Part shown: one piece after another, positions 26,364 through 36,785 of the stretch | How the letters are laid out: every line of letters begins with the position of its first letter | How positions within the stretch are numbered: position 1 is the stretch's first letter | Assembly (NCBI GenBank): GCA_027483945.1 | Contig: JAIXTM010000017.1 | Span: 124,001 to 188,000 of the forward strand | Length of the DNA stretch: 64,000 bases | Direction of reading: 5' to 3' | Source of the DNA: Hyphomicrobiales bacterium | Lineage (GTDB): Bacteria > Pseudomonadota > Alphaproteobacteria > Rhizobiales > Beijerinckiaceae | Position numbers and translations under genes: made by a program | Notes under the pieces: model-generated | The model's input: the letters and a program-made list of their open reading frames with translations, nothing else | What the model was told of the DNA's origin: nothing | Databases searched by the model: none

Positions 26364-27062
26364 ATGAGCGCGGACGATCTCAAGCGCGCGGCGGCTGCAC
26401 GCGCTCTCGAACTGGTCGAGGACGGCATGCGCCTCGGCCTCGGCACCGGCTCCACCGCCAGACACTTCGTCGATCTCCTGGGCGAGCGCGTGCGCGCCGG
26501 CCTCAAGGTCGTCTGCGTGCCCACTTCCGAGGCGACGCGCGCCCAGGCCGAAGGCCTCGGCGTGCCGCTCACCACCCTGGACGAAACGCCGGAACTCGAC
26601 CTCACCGTCGACGGCGCCGACGAGCTCGACGGAAAGATGCGCCTGATCAAGGGCGGCGGCGGCGCGCTCCTGCGCGAGAAGATCGTCGCGGCGGCCTCCG
26701 CCCGCATGATCGTCATCGCCGACGCGTCCAAGGACGTCGCGGTGCTGGGGCGCTTCCCGCTGCCCATCGAGGTGGTGCCGTTCGGGCTGGAGGCGACGCG
26801 CCGCGCCATCCTCGCGGCATTCGCGCGCACCGGCTGCGCCGGACCCTTGAGCCTCAGAAGCGCCGCAAAGGGCGGGACTTTCGTCACCGACGGCGGCCAT
26901 TACATCCTCGACGCGGCGCTCGGCTCGATCCCCGAGCCCGAGCGGCTCGCCGAGGCCCTGGCCGGCATTCCCGGCGTCATGGAGCATGGCCTGTTCATCG
27001 GCCTCGCCACCGGCGCCATCCTGGCCACAGACAAAGGTCTCGCGGAACGGGGCCTGGTCTGA
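26364..27062 (+). CDS. rpiA: ribose-5-phosphate isomerase A
   Basis: RpiA interconverts ribose 5-phosphate and ribulose 5-phosphate in the cytoplasmic pentose phosphate pathway. The 232-residue protein has the family motifs [15 protein letters not shown] near residues 27-41, the catalytic-base region DGADELD near residues 84-90, and [11 protein letters not shown] near residues 97-107. The length is normal. It is followed 30 bases later by a DUF2059 gene with its own ribosome binding site. No other pathway genes are adjacent, apart from gph about 0.7 kb away on the other strand. Confidence 0.96.
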   Translation: MSADDLKRAAAARALELVEDGMRLGLGTGSTARHFVDLLGERVRAGLKVVCVPTSEATRAQAEGLGVPLTTLDETPELDLTVDGADELDGKMRLIKGGGGALLREKIVAAASARMIVIADASKDVAVLGRFPLPIEVVPFGLEATRRAILAAFARTGCAGPLSLRSAAKGGTFVTDGGHYILDAALGSIPEPERLAEALAGIPGVMEHGLFIGLATGAILATDKGLAERGLV

Positions 27063-27091
27063 TAGGCACCGCCCATCTTCGGAGATTGATC

Positions 27092-27595
27092 ATGCTTCGC
27101 GTCCCGTTCCGTCCGCTCACCCTCGCCGTCGCTGCTGCCGCCGGCCTCGCGCTGGCGACCGTACCCGGCCAGGCCCAGTCGCCGTCGCATCTGGAGGTCG
27201 CCCGCGAGGTCCTCGTCGGGTCGGGCATCTCCCGGTCCTTCGATGCCATCGCGCCCCAGTTCGCCGAGCAGGTGCGCCAGACCTTCGCCGCCACCCGGCC
27301 CGAGATCACCAAGGACCTGGACGAGGTGCTCAAGGCGCTGAAGCCCGAGCTCGACAAGCAGCGCGACGACCTGACGGCGGCCACCGCCCGCCTCTTCGCC
27401 GCCCGCCTCAGCGAGGCCGAGCTGCGCGAGATCGCGAAGTTCTTCGCGTCCCCCGCCGGCAAGCGCTATGTCGAGGTGCAGCCGGTCGTCCTCGACGGCA
27501 TGTTCAACGAGATGCAGGCCTGGAGCCAGCGCCTTTCGGAGTTCATCGTCACCCGCGTCCGGGAGGAGATGAAGAAGAAGGGCCACACGCTCTAA
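27092..27595 (+). CDS. DUF2059 family periplasmic protein
   Basis: I choose the ATG at 27092, preceded by GGAG at 27081-27084, rather than the TTG six bases earlier. The 167-residue protein has a signal peptide (about residues 1-27, ending in GQAQ). The helical DUF2059 domain follows, with the conserved FFASPAGKRYVEVQPVVLD near residues 127-145. The family is common in proteobacteria as a single-domain periplasmic protein of unknown function. It is the last gene before a strong bidirectional terminator and may be transcribed with rpiA. Confidence 0.87.
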   Translation: MLRVPFRPLTLAVAAAAGLALATVPGQAQSPSHLEVAREVLVGSGISRSFDAIAPQFAEQVRQTFAATRPEITKDLDEVLKALKPELDKQRDDLTAATARLFAARLSEAELREIAKFFASPAGKRYVEVQPVVLDGMFNEMQAWSQRLSEFIVTRVREEMKKKGHTL

Positions 27596-27621
27596 GCGCC
27601 GGCCCCTCCGCGACGACAAAC

Positions 27622-27649
27622 AAAAAGCCCGGCGCGAGCCGGGCTTTTT
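27622..27649. terminator. bidirectional rho-independent terminator
   Basis: A perfect 12-bp inverted repeat with A5 at the left and T5 at the right (27622-27633 with 27638-27649, GCGA loop). It serves the rpiA/DUF2059 transcript and the convergent TctCBA operon. Confidence 0.93.
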
Positions 27650-27668
27650 GCTGGCCGATGCGGCGCGC

Positions 27669-29168
<1,500 letters not shown>

Positions 29169-29181
29169 CTCCCGCCTCCCG

Positions 29182-29844
29182 TCAGAGCAGCCGCTCGAGC
29201 GGTCCCTGGGGCAGGGACAGCGTCAGGAGCTTGGTGAAGGCGAGATAGACCAGGAGCGACAGGACGAGGCCGATGACGACGTCCTTGATGCTGGCGAAGG
29301 TCCGCGGCGGCCAGAACAGGCCGGCGAGGATGAGGGCGAGCGACAGCCATCCGAGCGGGGTCAGCAGGGGTCTCACCGCCTCGATCGGGAGGAGAAGGCC
29401 GAGCATCGGCACGCCGTAGACGATGGCGAAGCCGAGGGCCCCCGCCATCGCCATGCGGTTGGATGCGACGAGCGAGGGGTCGTTGCGGAAGCCGCGCGCC
29501 GTGGTGGCGAACAGGAGCGTGACGCCGGGCACGAAGCCGAGCCCCCGGTCCAGCCCGAAGATCAGGGCGGCGACGCCGCCCGCAATCCACGCGACGGCGG
29601 CAAGGTCGGTCGTCTCGCGCTCCTGCGCGCCGGACCTGAACCCGGCGATGAGGTGCCCGGCCCCCAGCACGGCGAGGCCGATGGCGACGACATAGGTCAT
29701 CGCCGTCGGCCCGATCCCGTACGTCGCGATGCCCCCGCCCATGCCGGCGGCGTCGCGCCGCAGCGCCTCCGCCCCCGCGATGAGCAGCACGCCGATGACG
29801 AGCGTCGCGGTGTCGGCGCCCCTGCGCCCTGCTTGTGTCTGCAT
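29182..29844 (-). CDS. tctB: tripartite tricarboxylate transporter, small permease TctB
   Basis: The 220-residue membrane protein has about four to five hydrophobic segments and sits between tctC and tctA, as is standard. The TctB family is weakly conserved; features here are the C-terminal [18 protein letters not shown] region and a terminal [18 protein letters not shown]. The N-terminal part (about 50 residues) adds hydrophobic segments, and the protein is longer than the usual 150-170 residues. It is 13 bases from tctA. It is thought to assist the large permease. Confidence 0.9.
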   Translation of the reverse strand: MQTQAGRRGADTATLVIGVLLIAGAEALRRDAAGMGGGIATYGIGPTAMTYVVAIGLAVLGAGHLIAGFRSGAQERETTDLAAVAWIAGGVAALIFGLDRGLGFVPGVTLLFATTARGFRNDPSLVASNRMAMAGALGFAIVYGVPMLGLLLPIEAVRPLLTPLGWLSLALILAGLFWPPRTFASIKDVVIGLVLSLLVYLAFTKLLTLSLPQGPLERLL

Positions 29845-29927
29845 GGCCCCCGTCTCCCCGGTTGTCAGACGAGAACGGGCGCCGGTCAGCGGCGCCCGTC
29901 CGGTGTTTGCAGGACGTTAAGGTCCCG

Positions 29928-30893
29928 TCACTTCACGAGGCCGACCGAGGTCAGCACCTTGCTGACCCGCTCGTTCTCCGCCTTCAGGAAGGCCGCGAAT
30001 TCGGAGCCGTCCAGATAGGCCGAGTCCCAGCCGCGCTGCTTGAGGATCTCCTTCCACTGCGCGGACTCGCTCATCTTCTTCACGGCGTCGGTCAGGGCCT
30101 TCGTCTGGTCGGCCGAGAGGCCGGGCGGGGCGACGACCGAGCGCCAGTTGGTGATCTCCAGGTTGATGCCCTGCTCCTTGATCGTCGGTCCGTCGACATT
30201 GGCGAGCCGGTTCGCCGAGGTGACCCCGATCAGCCGCAGCTTGCCGGCCTTCACCTGGCCCTCGAACTCGCTGAAGCCCGACACGCCCGCCGTCACCTTG
30301 CCGCCGATGATGGCCGCCAGGGCCTCGCCGCCGCCCGAGAACGGGATGTAGTTGAGCTTGGTCGGGTCGGCGCCGGCCTCCTGCGTGAACAGGGCGGCCG
30401 CGATATGGTCCACGCCGCCGGCCGAGCCGCCGCCCCAGGTCACCTTGGCCGGATCGGCCTTGATCGCCGCGGCCAAGCCCTTGGCGTCCTTGATCGGGCT
30501 GTCGGTCGGGACGACGATGGCGAGGGCCTCCTCGGTCAGGCGCGCGATCGGCGTCGTCTGCGCCAGGGTGACCGGCGCCTTGTTCGTCAGGATCGCGCCG
30601 ACCATGACGAAGCCGTTGACCATCAGCTGATTGCCGTCGCCCTTCATCTGGTTGACGAGCTGGGCGAGGCCGACGATGCCGCCGGCGCCGGGGACGTTGG
30701 TGACCTGCACGCTCTTGGCGACGCCGCTGGCCGTCATGGCCTGCTGCATGGCGCGGGCCGTGCCGTCCCAGCCGCCGCCCGGCGCGGCCGGCGCCATGAT
30801 CTTCAGGTCGGACTGGGCGAGCGCCGCGCCGGCGCCCAGGATGGCGGCAGCGGCCAGAACTCCGCGCAGGGTTGCGCGATGGAAAAGCGACAT
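29928..30893 (-). CDS. tctC: tripartite tricarboxylate transporter substrate-binding protein (Bug/TctC family)
   Basis: I start at 30893, where the mRNA has GGGAGG about six bases ahead. A signal peptide follows (about residues 1-26, ending in GAALAQ), whereas the longer frame hides the signal. The 321-residue protein has the Bug-family opening LKIMAPAAPGGGWDGTARAMQ near residues 29-49 and the later KVQVTNVPGAGG-like segment that contacts the ligand carboxylate. It captures a carboxylated substrate in the periplasm for the TctBA permease encoded just downstream. The ligand is unknown: the family has expanded widely and binds many organic acids. Confidence 0.94.
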   Translation of the reverse strand: MSLFHRATLRGVLAAAAILGAGAALAQSDLKIMAPAAPGGGWDGTARAMQQAMTASGVAKSVQVTNVPGAGGIVGLAQLVNQMKGDGNQLMVNGFVMVGAILTNKAPVTLAQTTPIARLTEEALAIVVPTDSPIKDAKGLAAAIKADPAKVTWGGGSAGGVDHIAAALFTQEAGADPTKLNYIPFSGGGEALAAIIGGKVTAGVSGFSEFEGQVKAGKLRLIGVTSANRLANVDGPTIKEQGINLEITNWRSVVAPPGLSADQTKALTDAVKKMSESAQWKEILKQRGWDSAYLDGSEFAAFLKAENERVSKVLTSVGLVK

Positions 30894-31036
30894 GGGGATC
30901 CTCCCTTTGGGCGGCGTCTTGCGCGCCTGTTCGAAACCGTAGTCCCGCGTTATGGCAGGTGACAAGCGCCGAGGGTTTCAACATTAAGGCTCAAGGCGCC
31001 TTCGCGCCCCCGCACGCTCCCGCGACCCGGAACGCC

Positions 31037-32263
31037 ATGCCAGACGCCGCCCCGACAGCGCGTGATGCCGCCGACCCCGCCGGACGGTTCGCCGCCGCGG
31101 CCGGGATCGTCGTCGCCGCCGCGCCGTTGGCGATGGCGGTCTCCAGCCGGTCCCTGCCGGCCGTGCTGGCGCTCGCGCTCGGTTTCGCCATCGCCGGAGC
31201 GCTCGCCGCTGGCCTGAGGGGTCCGCTGGAGCGCGGCTGGTGGAACCGGAAGCGGGTGGCCGCGGCGAGCGGCGCCCTGCTCGCCGCCGCGCTGCTCGGG
31301 CTGTCCGCCGCCCGGGCGGGCTTTGCCGGCTTCGGCGAGGCCCTGTCCTGCGCGGCCCTGGCCGCCGTTTCGGTCGCGGTCCTGCCCCGGATCCTGCCGC
31401 GCTGGACGCCGTTCGCGCTGGCTTTAGGCATGATCGCGGCCCTGATCCTGGTCGCCTACGAACTGTCGACCGGGCTGGCGGCCAGGCAGGCCCTCGGCCT
31501 CAGGCCCCAATCCTTCGTCTTCAACCGGCCGGTCGTGGTCTGCGTCATGCTGCTGTGGCCGGTCGCGCTCCTCCTGGTGCGCCGCGGCGCGTTGGGCCGG
31601 GCGCTCTGCTTCGGCCTGGGCGTGGTGCTCGTCGCTGTCGCGTCCATGTCGGAATCCGGCTCGGCCGTGTTCGGGCTCGCCATCGGCGCGGCCGCCGCGG
31701 TCGCGGGCCTGCTGGCGCCGCGCATCGCCGTGCTGATCGCCGTCGCTGTCACGGTGCTGGGCTTCGCCCTCGCGCCGGTCGCGGGCGATCTCGCGGCGCG
31801 CCTCCTGCCCGAACGCGTCCACGAGACCTATGCCCAGTCCAACACGAAGGCGCGCGTGGAGATCTGGCAGGACTTCGGCGCGACGGTTCCCTTCGCGCCC
31901 GTCATCGGCCACGGCTTCAACACGACCCGCCTCATGGCCGGCATGGCGGTCGCGAGCCAGGTCCCGCCCGATCGCGCCCGGCTCCTCGGCGCCGGCCATC
32001 CGCATAACGCGATCTTGCAGATCTGGGTCGAGCTCGGCGCGCTCGGCGCCCTCGCGGCGCTGGCCGGCTGCCTTGCCGTCCTGAGGGTGATCTGGCGCAC
32101 ATCGCGAACCGGAGCGGCGATGCGGCTCGCCGCCTATGCCACCATATTCAGCATCGCCTACGTCTCGCACGGCGCCTGGCAGGGCTGGTGGCTCGCCGCC
32201 ATCGGCCTCGCCGCCGCCCTGTTCGGGATGGATGCCGCGGCACGGTCCGGAGGGAAGTCATGA
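31037..32263 (+). CDS. O-antigen ligase / Wzy polymerase-like membrane protein
   Basis: I start at the ATG at 31037; earlier in-frame sequence belongs to the divergent tctC region. The 408-residue protein has about ten to twelve hydrophobic segments. Its Wzy_C/WaaL-like periplasmic loop (about residues 265-345) contains GHGFNTTRL and the family-typical HPHNAILQIWVELGALGAL. Such proteins ligate or polymerise O-antigen or exopolysaccharide units from undecaprenyl carriers. It is not in a recognisable polysaccharide cluster. Its stop overlaps the ATG of glutathione reductase (ATGA), an unusual partnership with no obvious functional link. Confidence 0.82.
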   Translation: MPDAAPTARDAADPAGRFAAAAGIVVAAAPLAMAVSSRSLPAVLALALGFAIAGALAAGLRGPLERGWWNRKRVAAASGALLAAALLGLSAARAGFAGFGEALSCAALAAVSVAVLPRILPRWTPFALALGMIAALILVAYELSTGLAARQALGLRPQSFVFNRPVVVCVMLLWPVALLLVRRGALGRALCFGLGVVLVAVASMSESGSAVFGLAIGAAAAVAGLLAPRIAVLIAVAVTVLGFALAPVAGDLAARLLPERVHETYAQSNTKARVEIWQDFGATVPFAPVIGHGFNTTRLMAGMAVASQVPPDRARLLGAGHPHNAILQIWVELGALGALAALAGCLAVLRVIWRTSRTGAAMRLAAYATIFSIAYVSHGAWQGWWLAAIGLAAALFGMDAAARSGGKS

Positions 32264-33621
32264 GCGAGCGCTACGATGTCGACCTCTTCGTGATCGGCGG
32301 CGGCTCGGGCGGCGTGCGCGCCGCGCGGATCGCGGCCGGCCACGGCGCCAGGGTCATGCTCGCGGAGGAATACCGCGTCGGCGGCACCTGCGTGATCCGC
32401 GGCTGCGTTCCCAAGAAGCTCCTCGTCTATGCCAGCCGCTTCTCCGACGACTTCGCCGATGCCGGCGGCTTCGGCTGGCAGGTGGACGGCGCGCGGTTCG
32501 ACTGGCCGACCCTGATCGCCAACAAGGACAGGGAGATCGCCCGCCTCGAGGGCCTCTACGCCGCCAATCTCGACCGGTCGGGCGTCGAGATCGTGAGGAG
32601 CCGCGCCGTCCTGGAGGGGCCGAACGCGGTCCGCATCCTCGCCGACGGGCGCACGGTCACGGCGCGCCACATCCTCATCGCCACCGGCGCCAGCACGGTG
32701 CGCGAACCCGCGGTGCCGGGCATCGCGCACGCCATCACCTCCAACGAGGCCTTCGACCTGAAGCGGCTGCCGGGCCGCATCCTCGTCATCGGCGGCGGCT
32801 ATATCGCGGTGGAGTTCGCCGGCATCTTCGCCGGGCTCGGCAGCGCGGTGACGCTCGCCCATCGCGGCGAGCACATCCTGCGCGGCTTCGACGACGATAT
32901 CCGGAATGGCTTGGAGGACGCCTATCGCCACCGGGGCATCGCGCTGCGCCTCAACGCCACCCTGACGCGCATCGACAAGGTCGAGGGCGGGCTGGAGGCG
33001 CGTTTCGGCGACGGGACCAGCGCCGTCTTCGACGAGATCATGATCGCCACCGGGCGCCGTCCCAACATCGATGGCCTCGGCCTCGATGCTGCGGGCGTCG
33101 CGGTCCGCGACGGGGCCATCGCGGTGGATGCCGCCTCGCAGACCTCCGTCCCGTCGATCCACGCCGTCGGCGACGTGACGAACCGCGCCAACCTGACCCC
33201 GGTCGCGATCCGCGAGGGTCACGCCTTCGCCGACAGCGTGTTCGGCGGCAGGCCCTGGACGGCCTCCCACACGCTCATCCCGACAGCCGTGTTCTCCACG
33301 CCCGAGATCGGCTCGCTCGGCTTCACCGAGGCCGCGGCGCGGGCCGCGGGCAAGGACGTCGCGATCTTCATGTCCGCGTTCCGGCCCATGAAGGCGACGC
33401 TTTCGGGCCGGGCCGAGCGCACGATCATGAAGCTCGTCGTGGAGAAGGCATCCGACCGCGTCATCGGCGTGCACATCCTCGGCGACCATGCCGGCGAGAT
33501 CATCCAGCTTGCCGGCGTCGCGCTGACGCTCTGCGCCACCAAGGCCGACTTCGACCGCACCATGGCGGTCCACCCCACGGCGGCCGAGGAACTGGTGACG
33601 ATGCGCATCCCGGTGCGCTGA
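32260..33621 (+). CDS. gor: glutathione-disulfide reductase
   Basis: Gor reduces oxidised glutathione with NADPH in the cytoplasm. The 453-residue protein has the FAD motif GGGSGGVRAARIAAGHG near residues 11-27, the redox disulfide GGTCVIRGCVPKK near residues 41-53, the NADPH-binding GGGYIAVEFAGIFAGLG near residue 175 and the C-terminal HPTAAEE near residue 437, which supplies the catalytic His-Glu. These features match the plant/alphaproteobacterial type of glutathione reductase. The start at 32260 overlaps the stop of the preceding O-antigen-ligase-like gene. An upstream in-frame ATG inside that gene is not needed. Confidence 0.96.
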   Translation: MSERYDVDLFVIGGGSGGVRAARIAAGHGARVMLAEEYRVGGTCVIRGCVPKKLLVYASRFSDDFADAGGFGWQVDGARFDWPTLIANKDREIARLEGLYAANLDRSGVEIVRSRAVLEGPNAVRILADGRTVTARHILIATGASTVREPAVPGIAHAITSNEAFDLKRLPGRILVIGGGYIAVEFAGIFAGLGSAVTLAHRGEHILRGFDDDIRNGLEDAYRHRGIALRLNATLTRIDKVEGGLEARFGDGTSAVFDEIMIATGRRPNIDGLGLDAAGVAVRDGAIAVDAASQTSVPSIHAVGDVTNRANLTPVAIREGHAFADSVFGGRPWTASHTLIPTAVFSTPEIGSLGFTEAAARAAGKDVAIFMSAFRPMKATLSGRAERTIMKLVVEKASDRVIGVHILGDHAGEIIQLAGVALTLCATKADFDRTMAVHPTAAEELVTMRIPVR

Positions 33622-33701
33622 CAACCCGCAGTAACGATCGCTTAAGACATAATCTCGTATAGGTTGCATCAGACGCCAATTTTCAGGCGGAGGTTGCGGC
33701 C

Positions 33702-34127
33702 ATGGCAGCAGCGCGGACATTTTTTGCAGATCGGCGCGCCAATGCGGCGGTGGAGTTCGGGCTGACCCTGCCCGTCTTCCTCGTCATCGTGCTCGGCATC
33801 CTCGTCTACGGCCTGTATTTCGGCGTGGCGCATGGCGTGCAGCAGCTCGCGGCGGAGGCGGCGCGCGCGTCGGTCTCCGGTCTCTCGGACGCGGAGCGCG
33901 CCGCCATCGCCCGCCGGACCGCGCTCGACACGATCGATCGCTATCCGCTGCTGCGCAGCCGCGGGCTGGAGATCGAGGGGCGCACCGACGCTGCCGATCC
34001 GGAACGCTTCATCGTCACGGTGCGCTACGACGCCTCGCATCTGGGGCTTAGCGCCTTCTCCAGATTGCTGCCGACGCCGCCGGAGGCGATCGAACGCAGC
34101 GCCATCATCCGGCGCGGGGGATTCTAG
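33702..34127 (+). CDS. TadE/G-like pseudopilin protein
   Basis: The 141-residue protein begins with the TadE-like signature: a short basic leader, RRANAAVEFGLTLPVFLVIV at about residues 8-27, containing the acidic residue that follows the cleavage-type site, and one hydrophobic helix. The rest is a small periplasmic domain. TadE and TadG are minor pseudopilins of the tight-adherence (Flp pilus) system. Here no tadA, B, C, rcpA, flp or prepilin peptidase gene is present, so the pair is orphan. A GGAGG box precedes the start. The next gene, a TadG-like protein, begins three bases after the stop. Confidence 0.85.
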   Translation: MAAARTFFADRRANAAVEFGLTLPVFLVIVLGILVYGLYFGVAHGVQQLAAEAARASVSGLSDAERAAIARRTALDTIDRYPLLRSRGLEIEGRTDAADPERFIVTVRYDASHLGLSAFSRLLPTPPEAIERSAIIRRGGF

Positions 34128-34130
34128 GCG

Positions 34131-35807
34131 GTGCACAGACCCACCCACCCCTTCTCCCTCCGCCGGTTCGTGAGCCGACAGGACGGCGCGATCGCCGTCC
34201 TGTCGGCCGCGTCCATCGCCGTCGCCGGCGGCCTTGCCGCCTTCGCCGTCGATCTCGGCTCGGTCAATCTCGCCCGCCGCAAGGCGCAGCAGACCGCAGA
34301 CCTCGCGGCCATGGCGGGCGCCGCCGACATCGGCAGGGCGCGGGACGTCGCCGGCCGTTCCATCGGCGAGAATGGCATCGTCGCCGCCGACCGCGTCGTG
34401 ATCTCCACGGGCATCTACAGCCCGGACCCGGCCCTCGCGCGCTCGGCGCGCTTCGTTCCAGCCGGCGGCACGGCGGCCAATGCCGTGCGGGTGGAGATCG
34501 ACACGAGGACCAGGCTCTATTTCGGCCGGCTGCTCGGGTCGGGCCCGGAAGCCCCGGTCTCCGTCACCGCCACCGCCGCCATCGCGCGCCAGGGCGCCTT
34601 CTCCGTCGGCTCGCGGCTGCTGCAGCTCGATGGCGGCGTGCTCAACGGATTGATGAGCGCGCTCACCGGCTCCACGATCGCGCTCTCGGTCATGGACTGG
34701 CGGGCTCTCGCCGACGCGCGCATCGACCTGTTCGAGACGCTGCGCGGCGTCCGGCCCACCGGCGTCGATCTCTCCGCCGGCACCTATCGCGACGTCCTTC
34801 AGGCCCGCACGCGCACGGGCGAACTCGCCCGTGCCGCCGCCGCGGCGACCGGCGACGGGCGTGCCCGCACGGCGCTCCAGTCGCTCGCGCTCCAGACCGG
34901 CACGGGCTCGGCCTCCGCCCGCCTCGAACGTCTGCTGGATCTCGGACCCTACGGGGCGACGCCGCTCGCCGAGACCCCTGCCGCCTCGGTCACCGTCTCG
35001 GCCCTGGACCTCCTCATGGCCCATGCCCAGCTCGCCAACGGCAACCGGGTCGTGGACGCCAATCTCGGCGTCGGCCTGCCGGGCATCGCCTCCGCCCGCC
35101 TGTCGCTGGCCATCGGCGAGCGCCCCCAGGGAGCCCGCTGGCTGACGATCGGGACGGAGGGCGCGAGCGCCCACACCGCGCAGATGCGGCTCCTTCTGGA
35201 CATCCGCCTTCTCGGCGGCGGCGGCCCGCTCGGCGGGGCGCAGGTCCGCCTGCCGGTCTACCTGGAAGTGGCGCCCGCCGATGCGCGCCTCGCCCGCGTC
35301 GTCTGCGGCTGGCAGCGCTCGGACCTGCGCGTCGTCATCGATGCCCGCCCGGGGGTGCTCGATGCTGTCGTCGGCGATGTCACCCCGGCGCTCATGGGCA
35401 ATTTTGCCAAGCCCGTCACGCCTCAGCCGGCGGAGCTCGTGCGGTTGCCGCTGGTCAAGGTAACGGGCCAGGCCCAGGCCGCCATCCGCAACACGACCTA
35501 TACGCCGGTCGACTTTCGCATCGAGGACATCGAGCGGCGCACGCCGAAGACGGTGCGCACCACGCAGTTCACCACCTCGCTGACGGCCTCGCTCCTGAAG
35601 GACCTCAAGCTCAAGCCGGAGGTCGCCGGCATCCCGCTCGTCGATGTGGGTCTGGTCACCTCCGCTGTCGGCAACGCCGTCTCCACTGCGACGCCCGTCA
35701 TCGACCAGCTTGTGTCGAGCGTGCTGCAGACCCTCGGCGTCGGCCTCGGCGAGGCGGATGTCTGGGTCCTGTCGACCCGCTGCGACGGCGCGGTCCTGGT
35801 CCAGTAG
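34131..35807 (+). CDS. TadG-like pilus-assembly/vWA-type secreted protein
   Basis: The 558-residue protein starts with GTG at 34131. Its N-terminus carries the TadG/TadE_N helix (SRQDGAIAVLSAASIAVAGG near residues 14-33) followed by VDLGSVNLARRKAQQTADLAAMAGA, the classic 'Tad domain' segment. The remaining 490 residues are a large extracytoplasmic region, rich in Ala, Leu, Thr and Arg, with few cysteines. I see no MIDAS (DxSxS) motif, so it is not a complete vWA protein. With the preceding TadE-like gene it forms a two-gene unit without the export machinery, which must be supplied from elsewhere. Confidence 0.85.
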   Translation: MHRPTHPFSLRRFVSRQDGAIAVLSAASIAVAGGLAAFAVDLGSVNLARRKAQQTADLAAMAGAADIGRARDVAGRSIGENGIVAADRVVISTGIYSPDPALARSARFVPAGGTAANAVRVEIDTRTRLYFGRLLGSGPEAPVSVTATAAIARQGAFSVGSRLLQLDGGVLNGLMSALTGSTIALSVMDWRALADARIDLFETLRGVRPTGVDLSAGTYRDVLQARTRTGELARAAAAATGDGRARTALQSLALQTGTGSASARLERLLDLGPYGATPLAETPAASVTVSALDLLMAHAQLANGNRVVDANLGVGLPGIASARLSLAIGERPQGARWLTIGTEGASAHTAQMRLLLDIRLLGGGGPLGGAQVRLPVYLEVAPADARLARVVCGWQRSDLRVVIDARPGVLDAVVGDVTPALMGNFAKPVTPQPAELVRLPLVKVTGQAQAAIRNTTYTPVDFRIEDIERRTPKTVRTTQFTTSLTASLLKDLKLKPEVAGIPLVDVGLVTSAVGNAVSTATPVIDQLVSSVLQTLGVGLGEADVWVLSTRCDGAVLVQ

Positions 35808-35811
35808 CCGC

Positions 35812-36342
35812 TCAGCCCGGGCTTCTACGCCCGTCGCGGCCGATGGCCAGGAGGGCAAGGCCGGCCAGCGCGAGGACGCAGCCCGATCCCGCAAGGCGCA
35901 TCAGGTTCCAGCTCTGCCAGGGCTGCGAATAGGCGAGCCATGCGGCCGTGGCCTCCCCCTTGTCGGAAGGCACGGCAAGGCCGGCCAACGCCGTGTTGAG
36001 GGGCACGTTGACCCGCGCGGTCGGCAGCATGACGAGGAGCGCATAGGCGATGGCCGCGGCAAGCAGCAGGCCGGCGGCGCGTCGCCGACCCGCGGCGAGG
36101 CACCAGAGCGCCGCGGCCCCCGCCACGACCGGCGTGCCGAAGAAAACCGCCGCGAAGGCGGGGACCCGCACCGCCGCGTTAAGGGCCTGCATGGCCGGGA
36201 TCGCCACGCGCGGATCGGCCGCGTCGAGCCCCGGCATGGCGATGGCCCAGGCATGGAAGAAGCCGAAGGCGCAGCCCGCCCACAGCACGGCGAGCAGGGC
36301 GGCGAGGCCAGGCCCGACGACGGGACGAGCGACGACAGCCAT
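35812..36342 (-). CDS. DUF1772 (anthrone oxygenase family) membrane protein
   Basis: The 176-residue protein has four hydrophobic helices. The DUF1772 diagnostic NVPLNTALAGL near residues 112-122 (N-x-P-x-N) is clear, and W near residue 142 is also conserved. Distant fungal relatives are annotated as anthrone oxygenases, but bacterial members are functionally unknown. It ends four bases from the convergent TadG-like gene. One base separates its start from the stop of the preceding 121-residue membrane protein, so the two form an operon controlled from the operator region at 36720-36765. Confidence 0.85.
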   Translation of the reverse strand: MAVVARPVVGPGLAALLAVLWAGCAFGFFHAWAIAMPGLDAADPRVAIPAMQALNAAVRVPAFAAVFFGTPVVAGAAALWCLAAGRRRAAGLLLAAAIAYALLVMLPTARVNVPLNTALAGLAVPSDKGEATAAWLAYSQPWQSWNLMRLAGSGCVLALAGLALLAIGRDGRRSPG

Positions 36343-36343
36343 G

Positions 36344-36709
36344 TCAGGCGCGGCGCCGGCGCGTGAGGTCCCAGCACAGGACGAGGACCGCCGCCGCCGC
36401 GATCTGGCCGAGCAGCACCGCCGGCCAGATCTGGGCGATCGCGGGGTCGACCCATTTCTGCGGCCCGAAGGAGAGGAGGGCTGTGAAGGCGCTCGCCACC
36501 GAGAGCGCGACGGATACGGCGCCCCGCGCCTCCGCCGCCAGCATGGCCGCCACCGCCAGCGCGATGGAGGCGCCGAGGAACGGGCCCATGGCGAAGAGCG
36601 GCGTCGTCGCCGGCGGATGGGGCTGCAGCCCTGCCATCAGGGCCGCGAGCATCACCGCCTGCAGCACGGCCAGGATGGCAAGGAATGTCCTCAGGGGACT
36701 GAACGGCAT
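36344..36709 (-). CDS. hypothetical four-helix membrane protein
   Basis: I do not recognise a named family. The 121-residue protein has about four hydrophobic segments and a basic C-terminus (DLTRRRRA). Its size, gene pairing and helix spacing resemble small inner-membrane proteins that co-occur with DUF1772 genes. It is the first gene of a leftward two-gene unit, divergent from the TetR regulator, and its ATG lies only ten bases from the nearer TetR-type operator, so it is the likeliest regulated target. Function is unknown. Confidence 0.7.
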   Translation of the reverse strand: MPFSPLRTFLAILAVLQAVMLAALMAGLQPHPPATTPLFAMGPFLGASIALAVAAMLAAEARGAVSVALSVASAFTALLSFGPQKWVDPAIAQIWPAVLLGQIAAAAVLVLCWDLTRRRRA

Positions 36710-36719
36710 TTACGGCTCC

Positions 36720-36765
36720 CGTATCGATCTGTACGCTTGACGCGAGAGCCGTATCATCGTGTACG
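36720..36765. promoter_or_regulatory. twin TetR-type operators CGTA-N8-TACG
   Basis: Two 16-base boxes of the form CGTA-N8-TACG stand at 36720-36735 and 36750-36765, with centres 30 bases apart, about three helical turns. Both interiors begin with TC. They lie between the divergent membrane-protein and TetR genes and probably bind the TetR dimer cooperatively. TTGACG (36737-36742) between them is a candidate -35 for the TetR gene. Confidence 0.65.
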
Positions 36766-36785
36766 GTTATTGGCAAGGAGCGGGC

